A stretch of 32,010 nucleotides of DNA from CAKKQX01 sp046313915 (lineage in GTDB: Bacteria; Pseudomonadota; Gammaproteobacteria; Burkholderiales; SG8-41), in assembly GCA_046313915.1 (NCBI GenBank), contig JBKBXX010000024.1, positions 1-32,010 on the forward strand, in the 5' to 3' direction. The position numbers and the translations under genes were made by a program. Under the pieces are notes generated by a model, which saw only the letters and a list, made by a program, of their open reading frames with translations, made no database searches and was not told the origin of the DNA. Below, piece after piece: positions 15,651 through 22,603 of the stretch. Position 1 is the first letter of the stretch. Every line of letters starts with the position of its first letter.

Positions 15651-16877
15651 GTGACCGCGAACTTCCGACCGGCCGTGCGGCTGACGCTCACCATGTGCGT
15701 CGCCGAAGTGCTGTCCATGACGGGCTTCGCCGCCTATACCGCGCTGCTGCCGCTGATTCAGCGCGAATGGGCGCTGTCCAATTCCGCCGCCGGACTGGTG
15801 AGCGGTATCTATTTCGCGGGCTACATGACCGCGGTGCCGGTGCTCACCAGTCTCACCGACCGCATCGATTCGCGCCGCGTCTATCTGTGGGCGTGCGCGA
15901 TTTCGAGCCTCGGCGCGCTGGGCTTCGCGCTGTTTGCGCAAGGGCTGTGGAGCGCGCTGTTTTTCCAGTTCCTGATCGGCTTCGGTCTGGGCGGCACCTA
16001 CATGCCGGGGCTCAAGACCCTGACCGATCATCTCGAAGGCAGCGCCCAGTCGCGCGCCACCGCTTTTTACACCGCGAGCTTCGGCATCGGCTCCAGCGTT
16101 TCGATCGCCGCCTGCGGCAAGCTCGGCGCGGTGTTCGGCTGGCCGGCGGCTTTTGTTTTCGGTGTGATCGGTCCGCTGTTCGCAGCAACGCTGGTCAATC
16201 TGGCGATGCCGCGGGGCATCACCCATCCCGAGCATCACGCGCCGCCGCCGCTGCTCGATTTCCGGCCGGTGTTGAAAAGTCGCGCGACGCTCGCCTATAT
16301 CATCGGTTACGCGGCCCACAACTATGAACTGTTCGGCCAGCGCTCGTGGATGGTGGCGTTTCTGGTGTTCAGCGCCTCGCTGCAGCCGGCAGACTCGCCG
16401 ATGCTGTGGAGCGCGGCGACGCTCGCCGCCCTCATCAACATGCTGGGTCCGGTGATGAGCGTCTCGGGCAACGAGCTGGCGATCCGCTTCGGGCGCCAGC
16501 GCGTGATTTTCACTTTCATGACGCTGTCGGGCCTGACGGCGTGCGTGCTGGGTTTCACCGCGGCGCTGCCGTGGCTGGCGGTGTTCCTGATCATGGGCCT
16601 GCACTACGGACTGATGCTAGGTGACTCCGCGGCGCTCACTTCGGGCGCGATCGCGTCCGCGCCGCCCGGCCTGCGCGGCGCGAGCATGGCGATCTATTCG
16701 CTGGTCGGGTTCAGCGCCGCATTTCTCGCGCCGCTGGTGTTCGGCGCGGTGCTCGATCTCGCCGGCGGCAACCGGAGCACGACGGCGTGGGGGTTTGCTT
16801 TCGCCAGCATCGGCATTTTCGGCGCGCTCGCGCCGCTCGCGCGCCGGCTCTACAGCAAGAAATTCATTTCAGCGTGA
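15651..16877 (+). CDS. MFS transporter (about 408 aa)
   Basis: This is a major facilitator superfamily permease with twelve predicted membrane helices and a central loop around residues 185-210 (PRGITHPEHHAPPPLLD). The loop 2-3 signature is DRIDSRRVYLW, a variant of the DRxGRR motif, and GFGLGGTYMPGLKTL lies in helix 4-5. The start is uncertain. GTG 15651 gives MTANFRPAVRLTLTM, while an in-frame TTG at 15633 would add six residues and overlap a T-rich tract. Neither has a clear ribosome site. It follows the FAD oxidoreductase by about 93 bases and may import or export that enzyme's substrate, but the palindrome between them could separate transcription. It is convergent with the DUF2889 gene. 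Confidence 0.88.
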   Translation: MTANFRPAVRLTLTMCVAEVLSMTGFAAYTALLPLIQREWALSNSAAGLVSGIYFAGYMTAVPVLTSLTDRIDSRRVYLWACAISSLGALGFALFAQGLWSALFFQFLIGFGLGGTYMPGLKTLTDHLEGSAQSRATAFYTASFGIGSSVSIAACGKLGAVFGWPAAFVFGVIGPLFAATLVNLAMPRGITHPEHHAPPPLLDFRPVLKSRATLAYIIGYAAHNYELFGQRSWMVAFLVFSASLQPADSPMLWSAATLAALINMLGPVMSVSGNELAIRFGRQRVIFTFMTLSGLTACVLGFTAALPWLAVFLIMGLHYGLMLGDSAALTSGAIASAPPGLRGASMAIYSLVGFSAAFLAPLVFGAVLDLAGGNRSTTAWGFAFASIGIFGALAPLARRLYSKKFISA

Positions 16878-16907
16878 GCGGCCGGCGATGGCCTCGGCAC
16901 CGGCCGC
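16878..16907. terminator. GC-only 8-bp hairpin in convergent gap
   Basis: GCGGCCGG (16878-16885) and CCGGCCGC (16900-16907) form a perfect stem with a 14-base loop. They fill most of the 34 bases between the convergent MFS and DUF2889 genes. There is no U-tract on either strand. Position suggests bidirectional termination or a barrier to read-through. Confidence 0.4.
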
Positions 16908-16911
16908 GCCG

Positions 16912-17518
16912 TCACTTCGTCCCGGTATAGAACTGCGGCCAGCGCTCGCGCACCGCTTCGGCGTCGTCCTTGTAGACGTGGCAGGAATTGATCTGGTAGG
17001 GTTTTTTCGTCAGCGGCTTGCCGGCGTTGCGCGCTTCGCGCGNNNNNNNNNNTTTTTTGCGCCCGGGGGGGGCGGGTGTGGCGCCGCCCGCCCCCGCGGC
17101 CGGTGGCCTGGAATGCCACCGTGCCGAGCGGCCCCAGCAGTTCGACCAGATGGGTGCAGCCTTTGACGCCGCCCACGCGCGCGGCGATTTCGCGGCGCCA
17201 GCCGGGGCCGATGGTGAGCCCGACGAGCGCCTTGAAGTTGGGCGTGATGTCGCCACAGAGAGCGTAAGGACCGGCGTCGGTCGCAGCCTCGACGTCGTGA
17301 ATTTTCAGGTCGAGATCGATGGTGAGCCGCAGCCACATGTCGTGCACCGGCTCGCCGGGAGCGCGCTCGCGGCCGCCGTCGCGGCGGGTGTGGACGTAAG
17401 TCTTGGTGTCGACCAGATGGCCTTCGATGTCCCACAGTCCGTCTTCGCGTTCATAGCCTCTGCATTCGATGGCGCGTACGTGTGCCAGCTTGCGGGGAGC
17501 GGGAACGGGCAATGGCAT
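16912..17518 (-). CDS. DUF2889 protein (split by assembly gap and frame change)
   Basis: The N-terminal part from ATG 17518 shows the DUF2889 pattern: RAIECRGYEREDGLWDIEGH, LVDTKTY, HDMWLRLTIDLDLKI, then GCTHLVELLGPLGTVAFQAT. A GGAG ribosome site sits 6 bases before the start. The matching C-terminus, KKPYQINSCHVYKDDAEAV then RERWPQFYTGTK, lies in a different frame on the far side of the N run at 17043-17052. The frame change coincides with the gap and with G/C-run sequence, so it is most likely an assembly error rather than a true pseudogene. The function of DUF2889 is unknown. It directly follows the HMG-CoA lyase gene by 15 bases, which ties it to acyl-CoA catabolism by position. No signal peptide is visible. 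Confidence 0.85.
17043..17100. other. Second assembly join (10 N plus low-quality flank)
   Basis: Ns occupy 17043-17052. The right flank begins with TTTTTT (17053-17058) and runs of G and C to about 17100. A TTTTTT tract also occurs at 17002-17007 on the left, and the two flanks show partial similarity when slid by about 50 bases. The reading frame of the DUF2889 gene shifts across the join. A false gap like the one at 14620 is likely but less clear. Confidence 0.7.
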
Positions 17519-17533
17519 ATCGGGCTCCGGCAA

Positions 17534-18442
17534 TCAGCTGCTTCGCTTTGCCGCCAGCGCGCGCGCCGCCCTGGAATGCGTCGGCCGCCCGAGCACGCCG
17601 CAGATGTAGTCGCCGGCAGCGGCCAGCTTGTCGATATCGACGCCGGTTTCGATGCCGAGACCGTTCAGCATGTAGAGCACGTCTTCGGTCGCGACGTTGC
17701 CGGTCGCGCCTTTGGCGTAGGGACAGCCGCCCAAGCCCGCCACCGAACTGTCGAAAACCGCCACGCCGCATTCGAGCGCGGCGTAGATGTTGGCGAGCGC
17801 CTGACCATAGGTGTCGTGAAAGTGGCCGGCGAGACGGCCGGCGGGAATGTGCTCCATCACAGCTTCGAACACGGCTCGCGTCTTGCCCGGCGTGCCGGTG
17901 CCTATGGTGTCGCAGATCGTGATTTCGTAGCAGCCCATGGCGTCGAGTTCGCGCGCGACGCGCACCACCGCTGCCGGAGCGACTTCGCCTTCGTAGGGAC
18001 AGCCGAGGCACACCGAAATGTCGCCGCGCACCCTGAGTCCGCGGGCAAGCGCAGCCGCGCAGACTTCGGCGAAGCGTGCCAAGCCTTCGGCGACCGAACA
18101 ATTGGTGTTGCGTCTGGAAAAGCTCTCGGTGGCGGCGCCGAACACCACCACTTCGTCGCATCCTGCGGCAATCGCCGCTTCCAGCCCTTTCATGTTCGGC
18201 ACCAGCACCGGGTAGACGACGTCGGCGCGGCGCTCGATGCCGGCCACCACCTCGACATTGTCGGCCATCTGCGGCACCCACCTGGGCGAAACGAAAGCGG
18301 TGGCTTCGATCGCTTTCAGTCCGGCATCCTGCAAGCGGTGGATGAGCTCGATCTTGACCGCGGTCGGCACCGGGGTCGCTTCGTTCTGCAAGCCGTCGCG
18401 CGGACCGACTTCGACCAGTTTGACCCGTTTCGGGATGGCCAT
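17534..18442 (-). CDS. Hydroxymethylglutaryl-CoA lyase (302 aa)
   Basis: HMG-CoA lyase cleaves (S)-3-hydroxy-3-methylglutaryl-CoA to acetyl-CoA and acetoacetate, the last step of leucine degradation. The active-site residues line up with the characterised family. They are R15-D16 in VEVGPRDGLQNE, H207 and H209 in GHFHDTYG, C240 in GLGGCPYAKGATGN, and N249. The start at 18442 (MAIPKRVKLVEVG) is preferred over an upstream in-frame ATG at 18487. That extension would run through a repeat element and add unrelated residues. It lies downstream of a LiuC-type hydratase and upstream of the DUF2889 gene, all on the minus strand. Other DRE-TIM enzymes that use similar substrates cannot be fully excluded, but the motif match is strong. 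Confidence 0.94.
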   Translation of the reverse strand: MAIPKRVKLVEVGPRDGLQNEATPVPTAVKIELIHRLQDAGLKAIEATAFVSPRWVPQMADNVEVVAGIERRADVVYPVLVPNMKGLEAAIAAGCDEVVVFGAATESFSRRNTNCSVAEGLARFAEVCAAALARGLRVRGDISVCLGCPYEGEVAPAAVVRVARELDAMGCYEITICDTIGTGTPGKTRAVFEAVMEHIPAGRLAGHFHDTYGQALANIYAALECGVAVFDSSVAGLGGCPYAKGATGNVATEDVLYMLNGLGIETGVDIDKLAAAGDYICGVLGRPTHSRAARALAAKRSS

Positions 18443-18465
18443 GGCTTCTTTACCAATCAGTGGAG

Positions 18466-18564
18466 CCGCCGACGCACGCCGATACACGCCGATGACTTCC
18501 GCATTCCGGCGGCGGAAAGAGCCTGGCTTCGATCTTGGCCGTGTTCATCTGCGTTGGTCGGCGG
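18466..18564 (-). repeat. Intergenic element D (inverted arms with period-10 repeats)
   Basis: The element fills most of the 122-base gap between the hydratase stop (18565-18567) and the HMG-CoA lyase start. Arms 18466-18491 and 18539-18564 are inverted copies that agree at about 19 of 26 positions, with an exact 8-base outer CCGCCGAC. On the minus strand the second arm has ATCGGCGTGT, ATCGGCGTGC and GTCGGCGGCT in tandem, a 10-base period. The first arm has GACCAACGCA and GATGAACACG. It abuts the stop codon directly, like elements B and C. Confidence 0.6.
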
Positions 18565-19401
18565 TCAGGCGGTCTTCGCCTTGCGTTTTGCCGTAGCGGG
18601 CGCTTTTTTCACGGCAGGTTCGAGCCACGCCGGTTTGCGTTTTTCCAGGAAAGCAGAGAGCCCTTCCTGCGCTTCCGGGGTGGCGCGGATGCGGGCGATG
18701 CGGCGCGCGGTTTCGTCGACGATCTTGGCGCCGATCGCGGCGTGCGCGCTGACCGGAATCAGCTGCTTGATCGCGGCAAGCGCGCGGGGGCCGCTCGAGT
18801 AGAGGTGCGCCAGCATGCGGCCGACGGCGGCAATGAGGCCATCGTCGTCGGCGATTTCGTGCGCGAGGCCGATGCGCAGGGCTTCCGCGGCGTCGAATTC
18901 TTCGCCGGTCAGCATGTAGCGGCGCGCCATGCGCTCGCCAATGGCGGCGATCACGTAGGGGCTGATCATCGCCGGGATGATGCCGAGCTTTACTTCCGAG
19001 AGGCGGAAAGTCGCGCTGCGCGAAGCGATCACGATGTCGCACGCCGCCGCGAGCCCCACGCCGCCGCCGCGCACCGCGCCACGCACGCAGGCGATGGTCG
19101 GCTTGCCGAGTTTGTAGAGCGTGTAGAGCATGCGCGCGGTCTGCTGCGCCACCCGGAAATTCTGGGCGCTGGTGTAGGTCGCGCTTTTTTTCATGTGCAC
19201 GATGTCGGCGCCGGCGCAGAAGTTGTTGCCGGTGCCGGCGAGCACGACGGCGCGCACTGCGGGGTCGGCGCCCAGCTTTCTGAAAGTGCGGGTGAGGGCC
19301 GCGACCATTTCGGGATCGAAAGCGTTGTGCACCTCGGGACGATTGAGAATCACCGTCGCGTTGCCGTCGGGGGCGATCTGGGCGAGCACTTTTTCGCTCA
19401 T
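18565..19401 (-). CDS. Enoyl-CoA hydratase/isomerase, LiuC (methylglutaconyl-CoA hydratase)-like (278 aa)
   Basis: This is a crotonase-fold protein. The oxyanion-hole segments are FCAGADIVHM (61-70) and RGGGVGLAAACD (111-122). The second catalytic Glu is present (E136 in RLSEVKLGIIPAMISPYV), but the first Glu position of typical hydratases is Gly116. I recall the same GGGVGL pattern, with SEVKLG.IPA.ISPYV, from LiuC and AtuE-type hydratases of branched acyl-CoA pathways. With the HMG-CoA lyase gene downstream this suggests methylglutaconyl-CoA hydratase. A Lys/Ala-rich tail (about 265-278) is unusual. The start at 19401 has GGAG 10 bases upstream; ATG 19408-19410 is too close to it. A minus-strand TATAAT lies at 19456-19461. 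Confidence 0.9.
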   Translation of the reverse strand: MSEKVLAQIAPDGNATVILNRPEVHNAFDPEMVAALTRTFRKLGADPAVRAVVLAGTGNNFCAGADIVHMKKSATYTSAQNFRVAQQTARMLYTLYKLGKPTIACVRGAVRGGGVGLAAACDIVIASRSATFRLSEVKLGIIPAMISPYVIAAIGERMARRYMLTGEEFDAAEALRIGLAHEIADDDGLIAAVGRMLAHLYSSGPRALAAIKQLIPVSAHAAIGAKIVDETARRIARIRATPEAQEGLSAFLEKRKPAWLEPAVKKAPATAKRKAKTA

Positions 19402-19455
19402 GTCGTGCATTCTCCGGGGTTGTCTCGTGCGGCCCGCTGTGGCGGCCTTGCCCGG

Positions 19456-19461
19456 ATTATA
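19456..19461 (-). promoter_or_regulatory. Candidate -10 box (TATAAT) for hydratase/HMG-CoA lyase operon
   Basis: A perfect TATAAT on the minus strand lies 55 bases before the hydratase ATG in GC-rich intergenic DNA. No good -35 is seen 16-18 bases upstream. It would drive the hydratase, HMG-CoA lyase and DUF2889 genes as one unit. Confidence 0.4.
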
Positions 19462-19577
19462 CGGCCGGCCGCTGCCGTTCGCGCGCCGGTGTCCAGAGTG
19501 TGAGACGGGGCGTCACTCGCGCCGTGGCCTTGAATTCGGCGGCGCCGGGCCGAGCCGGGTTTTGATGCCAGCCGCGG

Positions 19578-20096
19578 TCAGCCGGGCAGGCGTTCGAGCT
19601 CGGCACGGTAGAGCTCGAGCATGGCGTGGTCGAAACACACAAAAATGATTTTTTCCAGCGACGTGCCGGCAGTCGGGAAAGCGGCGCATGTGCGCACCGC
19701 GATTTTCACCGCTTCGTGCGGCGGATAGCCGTAGGCGCCGCAACTGATGGCGGGAAAGGCGATGGTGCGGATATCGTGCGCGACGGCAAGCTTGAGGCTT
19801 TCGCGGTAGCACGAGGCGAGTGCCTCGGCTTCGCCGTGCCGGCCGCCGCGCCACACCGGGCCGACGGTATGGATCACGTATTTCGCCGATAGCCGATAGC
19901 CGGGGGTGATTTTTGCCTGCCCGGTCGCGCAACCGTCGAGGGCGCGGCACGCTGCGAGCAGTTCCGGCCCGGCGGCGCGATGGATGGCGCCGTCGACGCC
20001 GCCACCGCCGAGCAGCGTGGAGTTGGCGGCGTTGACGATGGCGTCGACTTGCAGCGTGACGATGTTGGCCTGGATCGCTTGCAGCTCGGGACGCAC
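19578..20096 (-). CDS. Macrodomain protein, O-acetyl-ADP-ribose deacetylase (YmdB)-like (172 aa)
   Basis: Single macrodomain. The ADP-ribose-binding motif IVNAANSTLLGGGGVDGAIH occupies residues 20-39, with the Asn25 and Asp35 positions linked to deacetylase activity in YmdB-type proteins. YVIHTVGPVWRGG (73-85) and IAFPAISCGAYGYPPHEA (112-129) complete the pocket. Such proteins remove acetyl or ADP-ribosyl groups from O-acetyl-ADP-ribose or modified proteins. It is cytosolic, and the length is normal. It follows the isomerase-like gene by 25 bases and is probably co-transcribed with it. There is no obvious pathway link to the neighbouring acyl-CoA genes. Confidence 0.95.
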   Translation of the reverse strand: MRPELQAIQANIVTLQVDAIVNAANSTLLGGGGVDGAIHRAAGPELLAACRALDGCATGQAKITPGYRLSAKYVIHTVGPVWRGGRHGEAEALASCYRESLKLAVAHDIRTIAFPAISCGAYGYPPHEAVKIAVRTCAAFPTAGTSLEKIIFVCFDHAMLELYRAELERLPG

Positions 20097-20121
20097 GGCT
20101 CGCTCCTCGCAGACGACCAGC

Positions 20122-20724
20122 TCACCAGCCGCCGGTGGCGAGCCACTTTTCGACCTGGTCGAGCCGGTCGGCGCCCCAGAACGGTTCGCCGTCGACGAGG
20201 ATGAACGGCGAACCGAACACGCCGCGCGCGATCGCGGCGTCGACTTCGGTCTTGAGCCGTTCCTTGACCGCGGGGTCGTCGAGCGCCTGCAACACCTGTT
20301 CTTTTTCGAGCCCGAGTCCGGCGGCGACGCCGGCCGTCACCTGGGGGCTGGAGATGTCGCGGTCTTCGGCGAAATAGGCGTGGTAGAGCGTCTGCGCGAG
20401 TTTCACGGCGAGCGTGCGATCCCTCGCGGCGAGCCAATAATAGGCGCGGCTCGGCGCCGTGCCCGACACCGGAAATTTCGACGGCGAGCGGTACGGCATG
20501 CCGAGCAGCCGCGCCGAGCGCGCGAGGTCGCGATTGGCGTAATCGCCTTTGAGCGGGATCGCCGGCAGCGGCTGCTGGCCGGTGATCTTGAATACCGCCC
20601 CGAGCAGGATGGGCCGCCAGGTCACGCCGCGGCCGTAGCGAGCGGCGAGCGCGTCGATGCGGGTGCTGGCGAAATAACCATACGGCGAAGAAAAGTCGAA
20701 ATAGAAGTCGATCGGATGGGCCAT
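20122..20724 (-). CDS. 2-hydroxychromene-2-carboxylate isomerase / DsbA-like (GST kappa) protein (200 aa)
   Basis: This is a thioredoxin-fold protein with an inserted helical domain. The active-site region FYFDFSSPYGYF (7-18) carries Ser in place of the DsbA Cys, as in HCCA isomerase, which uses glutathione to isomerise 2-hydroxychromene-2-carboxylate in naphthalene breakdown. The cis-Pro element GVFGSPFILVDGEPFWGADRL (168-188) is conserved. No other aromatic-degradation genes are nearby, and in betaproteobacteria this family often accompanies fatty-acyl-CoA genes, so the true substrate may differ. The start at 20724 lies 15 bases after the end of a thiolase remnant. Confidence 0.92.
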   Translation of the reverse strand: MAHPIDFYFDFSSPYGYFASTRIDALAARYGRGVTWRPILLGAVFKITGQQPLPAIPLKGDYANRDLARSARLLGMPYRSPSKFPVSGTAPSRAYYWLAARDRTLAVKLAQTLYHAYFAEDRDISSPQVTAGVAAGLGLEKEQVLQALDDPAVKERLKTEVDAAIARGVFGSPFILVDGEPFWGADRLDQVEKWLATGGW

Positions 20725-20739
20725 GCCGGAGATTCCTTG

Positions 20740-20959
20740 TCAGTCGGGTCGTTCGAGCACGATGGCAGTCGCTTCGCCGCCGGGGCACAAAGCTGCGCTG
20801 CCGCGTTTCAAACCGTGTTTCCAGAGCCGCGCGCAGCATCACCATGATACGCGCGTCGGAGGCGCCCGGCTCGGTCGCGGCAAGCGTTTCGAGCTTGCCC
20901 CTGAATGCCTCCAGCGGGGTACGTGCCGCGGATACGATGCCGACGGGATCGCCAGCCAT
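20740..20959 (-). pseudogene. Thiolase (acetyl-CoA acetyltransferase) remnant, central part deleted and frameshifted
   Basis: Only the two ends of a thiolase remain. The first 28 codons from ATG 20959 read MAGDPVGIVSAARTPLEAF and on to ETLAA, the standard thiolase N-terminus. They run straight into EPGASDARIMVMLRAALE, which matches the GASGAR..V.LL.ALE region near the thiolase C-terminus, so about 330 codons are missing. At about 20815-20820 the frame shifts. In the new frame HGLKRGSAALC, then GGEATAIVLERPD and a stop (20740-20742), complete the usual thiolase ending (family form CIGGGEATA). The ATG still has a purine-rich ribosome site, GGGGGA. A LiuR-like operator lies at 20987-21002. A true deletion is likely, though an assembly collapse cannot be ruled out. 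Confidence 0.85.
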
Positions 20960-20986
20960 GTTTTCCCCCTTTTCGCGGGCTTCATG

Positions 20987-21002
20987 ATGGCGTTAACGTC
21001 AA
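20987..21002 (-). promoter_or_regulatory. Candidate LiuR operator upstream of thiolase remnant
   Basis: On the minus strand this reads TTGACGTTAACGCCAT. Its TTGACGT half-site and 16-base spacing match the stronger operator at 21498-21513. It lies between the MerR-type regulator's stop and the thiolase remnant's start, 27 bases before the ATG. Confidence 0.5.
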
Positions 21003-21040
21003 CGGCATTCCCCCGCTCCGCGCCGCCGGTTGCGATGGCA

Positions 21041-21442
21041 TCACGCAAGTCTTTCTTTCTGCTCACCATTTTTTATGCCCAGCAAGCGCCGGCACTGGTT
21101 GGCGAAGAAATTGATTTCGTTGAGCATGACTTCGATGTCCTCGCGCTGCTGCTCGAGGAAAGCGCGGCGTTTTTCGAGTTTGGCCAGGAATTGTTCGAGC
21201 TGCTCGTTTTCGTCCCGCGACAGGTCATAGAGCTCGAACAGCTCGCGAATGTCGCTCAACGAAAAACCCAGCCGCTTGCCGCGCAATGCCAGCTTGAGCC
21301 GCACCCCGTCGCGGTGGTTGAAAATCCGGCTGTTTCCTTCGCGCCGCGGATTGAGCAGACCTTGCTCTTCGTAGTGGCGGATGGTACGGGGGGTGACTGC
21401 AAATTCCCTGGCGAGCTCGGAAATGGTGTAGGTCTGGGCCAT
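21041..21442 (-). CDS. liuR: MerR-family regulator, LiuR-like (133 aa)
   Basis: This is a short MerR-type regulator. The winged helix-turn-helix spans residues 4-72 (TISELAREFAVTPRTIRHYE, then EQGLLNPRREGNSRI and RLKLALRGKRLGFSLSDIRE). A coiled coil follows (79-115), and there are no metal-binding Cys as in MerR proper. RGKRLGFSL and the short form are typical of LiuR, which controls leucine/isovalerate degradation genes and binds ACGT-bearing palindromes. Two such palindromes flank the gene (20987-21002, 21498-21513), supporting the assignment and autoregulation. I set the start at 21442. The much longer reading frame continuing to 22138 runs antisense through the hydrolase gene and is not coding. 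The divergent gene is the MBL-fold hydrolase. Confidence 0.8.
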   Translation of the reverse strand: MAQTYTISELAREFAVTPRTIRHYEEQGLLNPRREGNSRIFNHRDGVRLKLALRGKRLGFSLSDIRELFELYDLSRDENEQLEQFLAKLEKRRAFLEQQREDIEVMLNEINFFANQCRRLLGIKNGEQKERLA

Positions 21443-21483
21443 TGTGCCTTGCAACAAAAGTAAGTAATATCTGAATGTTTTCC

Positions 21484-21513
21484 ATCTTAGTACGTCGTTT
21501 ACGTAAACGTCAA
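21484..21513 (-). promoter_or_regulatory. liuR promoter with overlapping palindromic operator
   Basis: Minus strand: -35 TTGACG (21513-21508), 18-base spacer, -10 TAAGAT (21489-21484). The palindrome TTTACGTAAACGTCAA (plus strand, 21498-21513) has half-sites TT-(T/G)-ACGT around AA and covers the -35 and part of the spacer. That is the usual MerR-family operator placement. It ends only 4 bases before the divergent hydrolase ATG at 21518. Confidence 0.65.
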
Positions 21514-21517
21514 GCTG

Positions 21518-22603
21518 ATGCGGCCTGTTTCTCCTCTCCCCAGCCGGAAAACGGCGCTGGAATATCCTTGCACCGAAGCCGTGGCGCCCGGCGCGGCGCA
21601 GCAAGTCGCGCCCGGCATCTACTGGATGCGCATGCCGCTGCCGTTCGCGCTCGAACACATCAACCTGTGGCTGCTCGCCGACGGCCGCGGCTGGACGGTC
21701 GTCGATTGCGGTTTTGCGAGCGATGCCGCGCGCGCCGCGTGGCAGCAGATTTTCGAGCGCCATTTCGGCGGACTGCCGCTCACGCGGCTGATCGTCACCC
21801 ATCATCATCCCGACCACATCGGGCTCGGCGGCTGGCTGTGTGAAAAATACGGGCTCGTGCCGTGGCTCACACCGGCCGAGTATCTGCTGGCGCATGCTTA
21901 TTACCACCGTATCGGCGGCACCGATCACGCCACGCTGCTCGCGTTCCTGACCAGGCACGGGCTTGCGCGCGAGCGCCTGGCCAGGGCCAACTGGCGCGAA
22001 GACCATTACCGCCGCGGTGTGCCACTGCTGCCGCAAGCGTTCCGCAGCCTCGGGCACGGCGACGAACTCGAAATCGGCGGCCACGGCTGGCGGGTCATCG
22101 TCGGGCGCGGCCATGCGCCGCAGCACGTGGCGCTGCATTGCGCGGCACTCGGCGTGCTGATTTCAGGCGACATGCTGCTGCCGCGCATCAGCACCAACGT
22201 CAGCGTCTGGCCGATGGCGCCGGAGGACGACCCCCTCGGCGACTTCCTCGCCTCGCTCGAGGATTTCTCGGCCCTCGATGCCGGCACGCTGGTACTTCCT
22301 TCGCACGGCCTGCCGTTTCGCGGCGTGCGGGAACGCATCGCCGAGCTCGAGCGCCACCATCGCGCGCGGCTCGAACGGCTGAGCGCGGGCTGTGAACAGC
22401 CCGCGACCGCGGCGGAATTGCTGCCTCATCTGTTCCAGCGCGAGTTCGACGATTATCAACTGATTTTTGCAATGGGCGAGACCGTGGCGCATCTCAATTA
22501 CCTGATGCGTCGCGGCGTGCTCATACGCAGCACCGGCCCCGACGGCGTCCACCGTTTCGTGCGCCGGGTGGCGGTCGCCGCGGCACCCGAAAGGACCTCA
22601 TGA
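21518..22603 (+). CDS. Metallo-beta-lactamase-fold hydrolase (361 aa)
   Basis: This is an MBL-fold metallohydrolase of the long LACTB2-like group with a C-terminal winged-helix-like domain (about 285-345). The metal motif is THHHPDHIG (H95, H97, D99, H100). A later His, in GRGHAPQHVALH, and an Asp, in ISGDMLLP, complete the site. APGIYWMRMPLPFALEHIN precedes the motif, as in related betaproteobacterial proteins. The ATG at 21518 lacks a clear ribosome site, and the LiuR-like operator ends 4 bases before it, so the mRNA start may lie upstream near 21477. Its stop overlaps the phaC start by 4 bases (ATGA), so hydrolase and PHA synthase are coupled. The substrate is unknown; a thioester or lactone is possible. 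Confidence 0.92.
   Translation: MRPVSPLPSRKTALEYPCTEAVAPGAAQQVAPGIYWMRMPLPFALEHINLWLLADGRGWTVVDCGFASDAARAAWQQIFERHFGGLPLTRLIVTHHHPDHIGLGGWLCEKYGLVPWLTPAEYLLAHAYYHRIGGTDHATLLAFLTRHGLARERLARANWREDHYRRGVPLLPQAFRSLGHGDELEIGGHGWRVIVGRGHAPQHVALHCAALGVLISGDMLLPRISTNVSVWPMAPEDDPLGDFLASLEDFSALDAGTLVLPSHGLPFRGVRERIAELERHHRARLERLSAGCEQPATAAELLPHLFQREFDDYQLIFAMGETVAHLNYLMRRGVLIRSTGPDGVHRFVRRVAVAAAPERTS

Noticed and set aside
21443..22138. N-terminal extension of the MerR-type regulator
   Set aside because: The extension is antisense to the MBL hydrolase; the protein family begins at MAQTYTISEL (21442).
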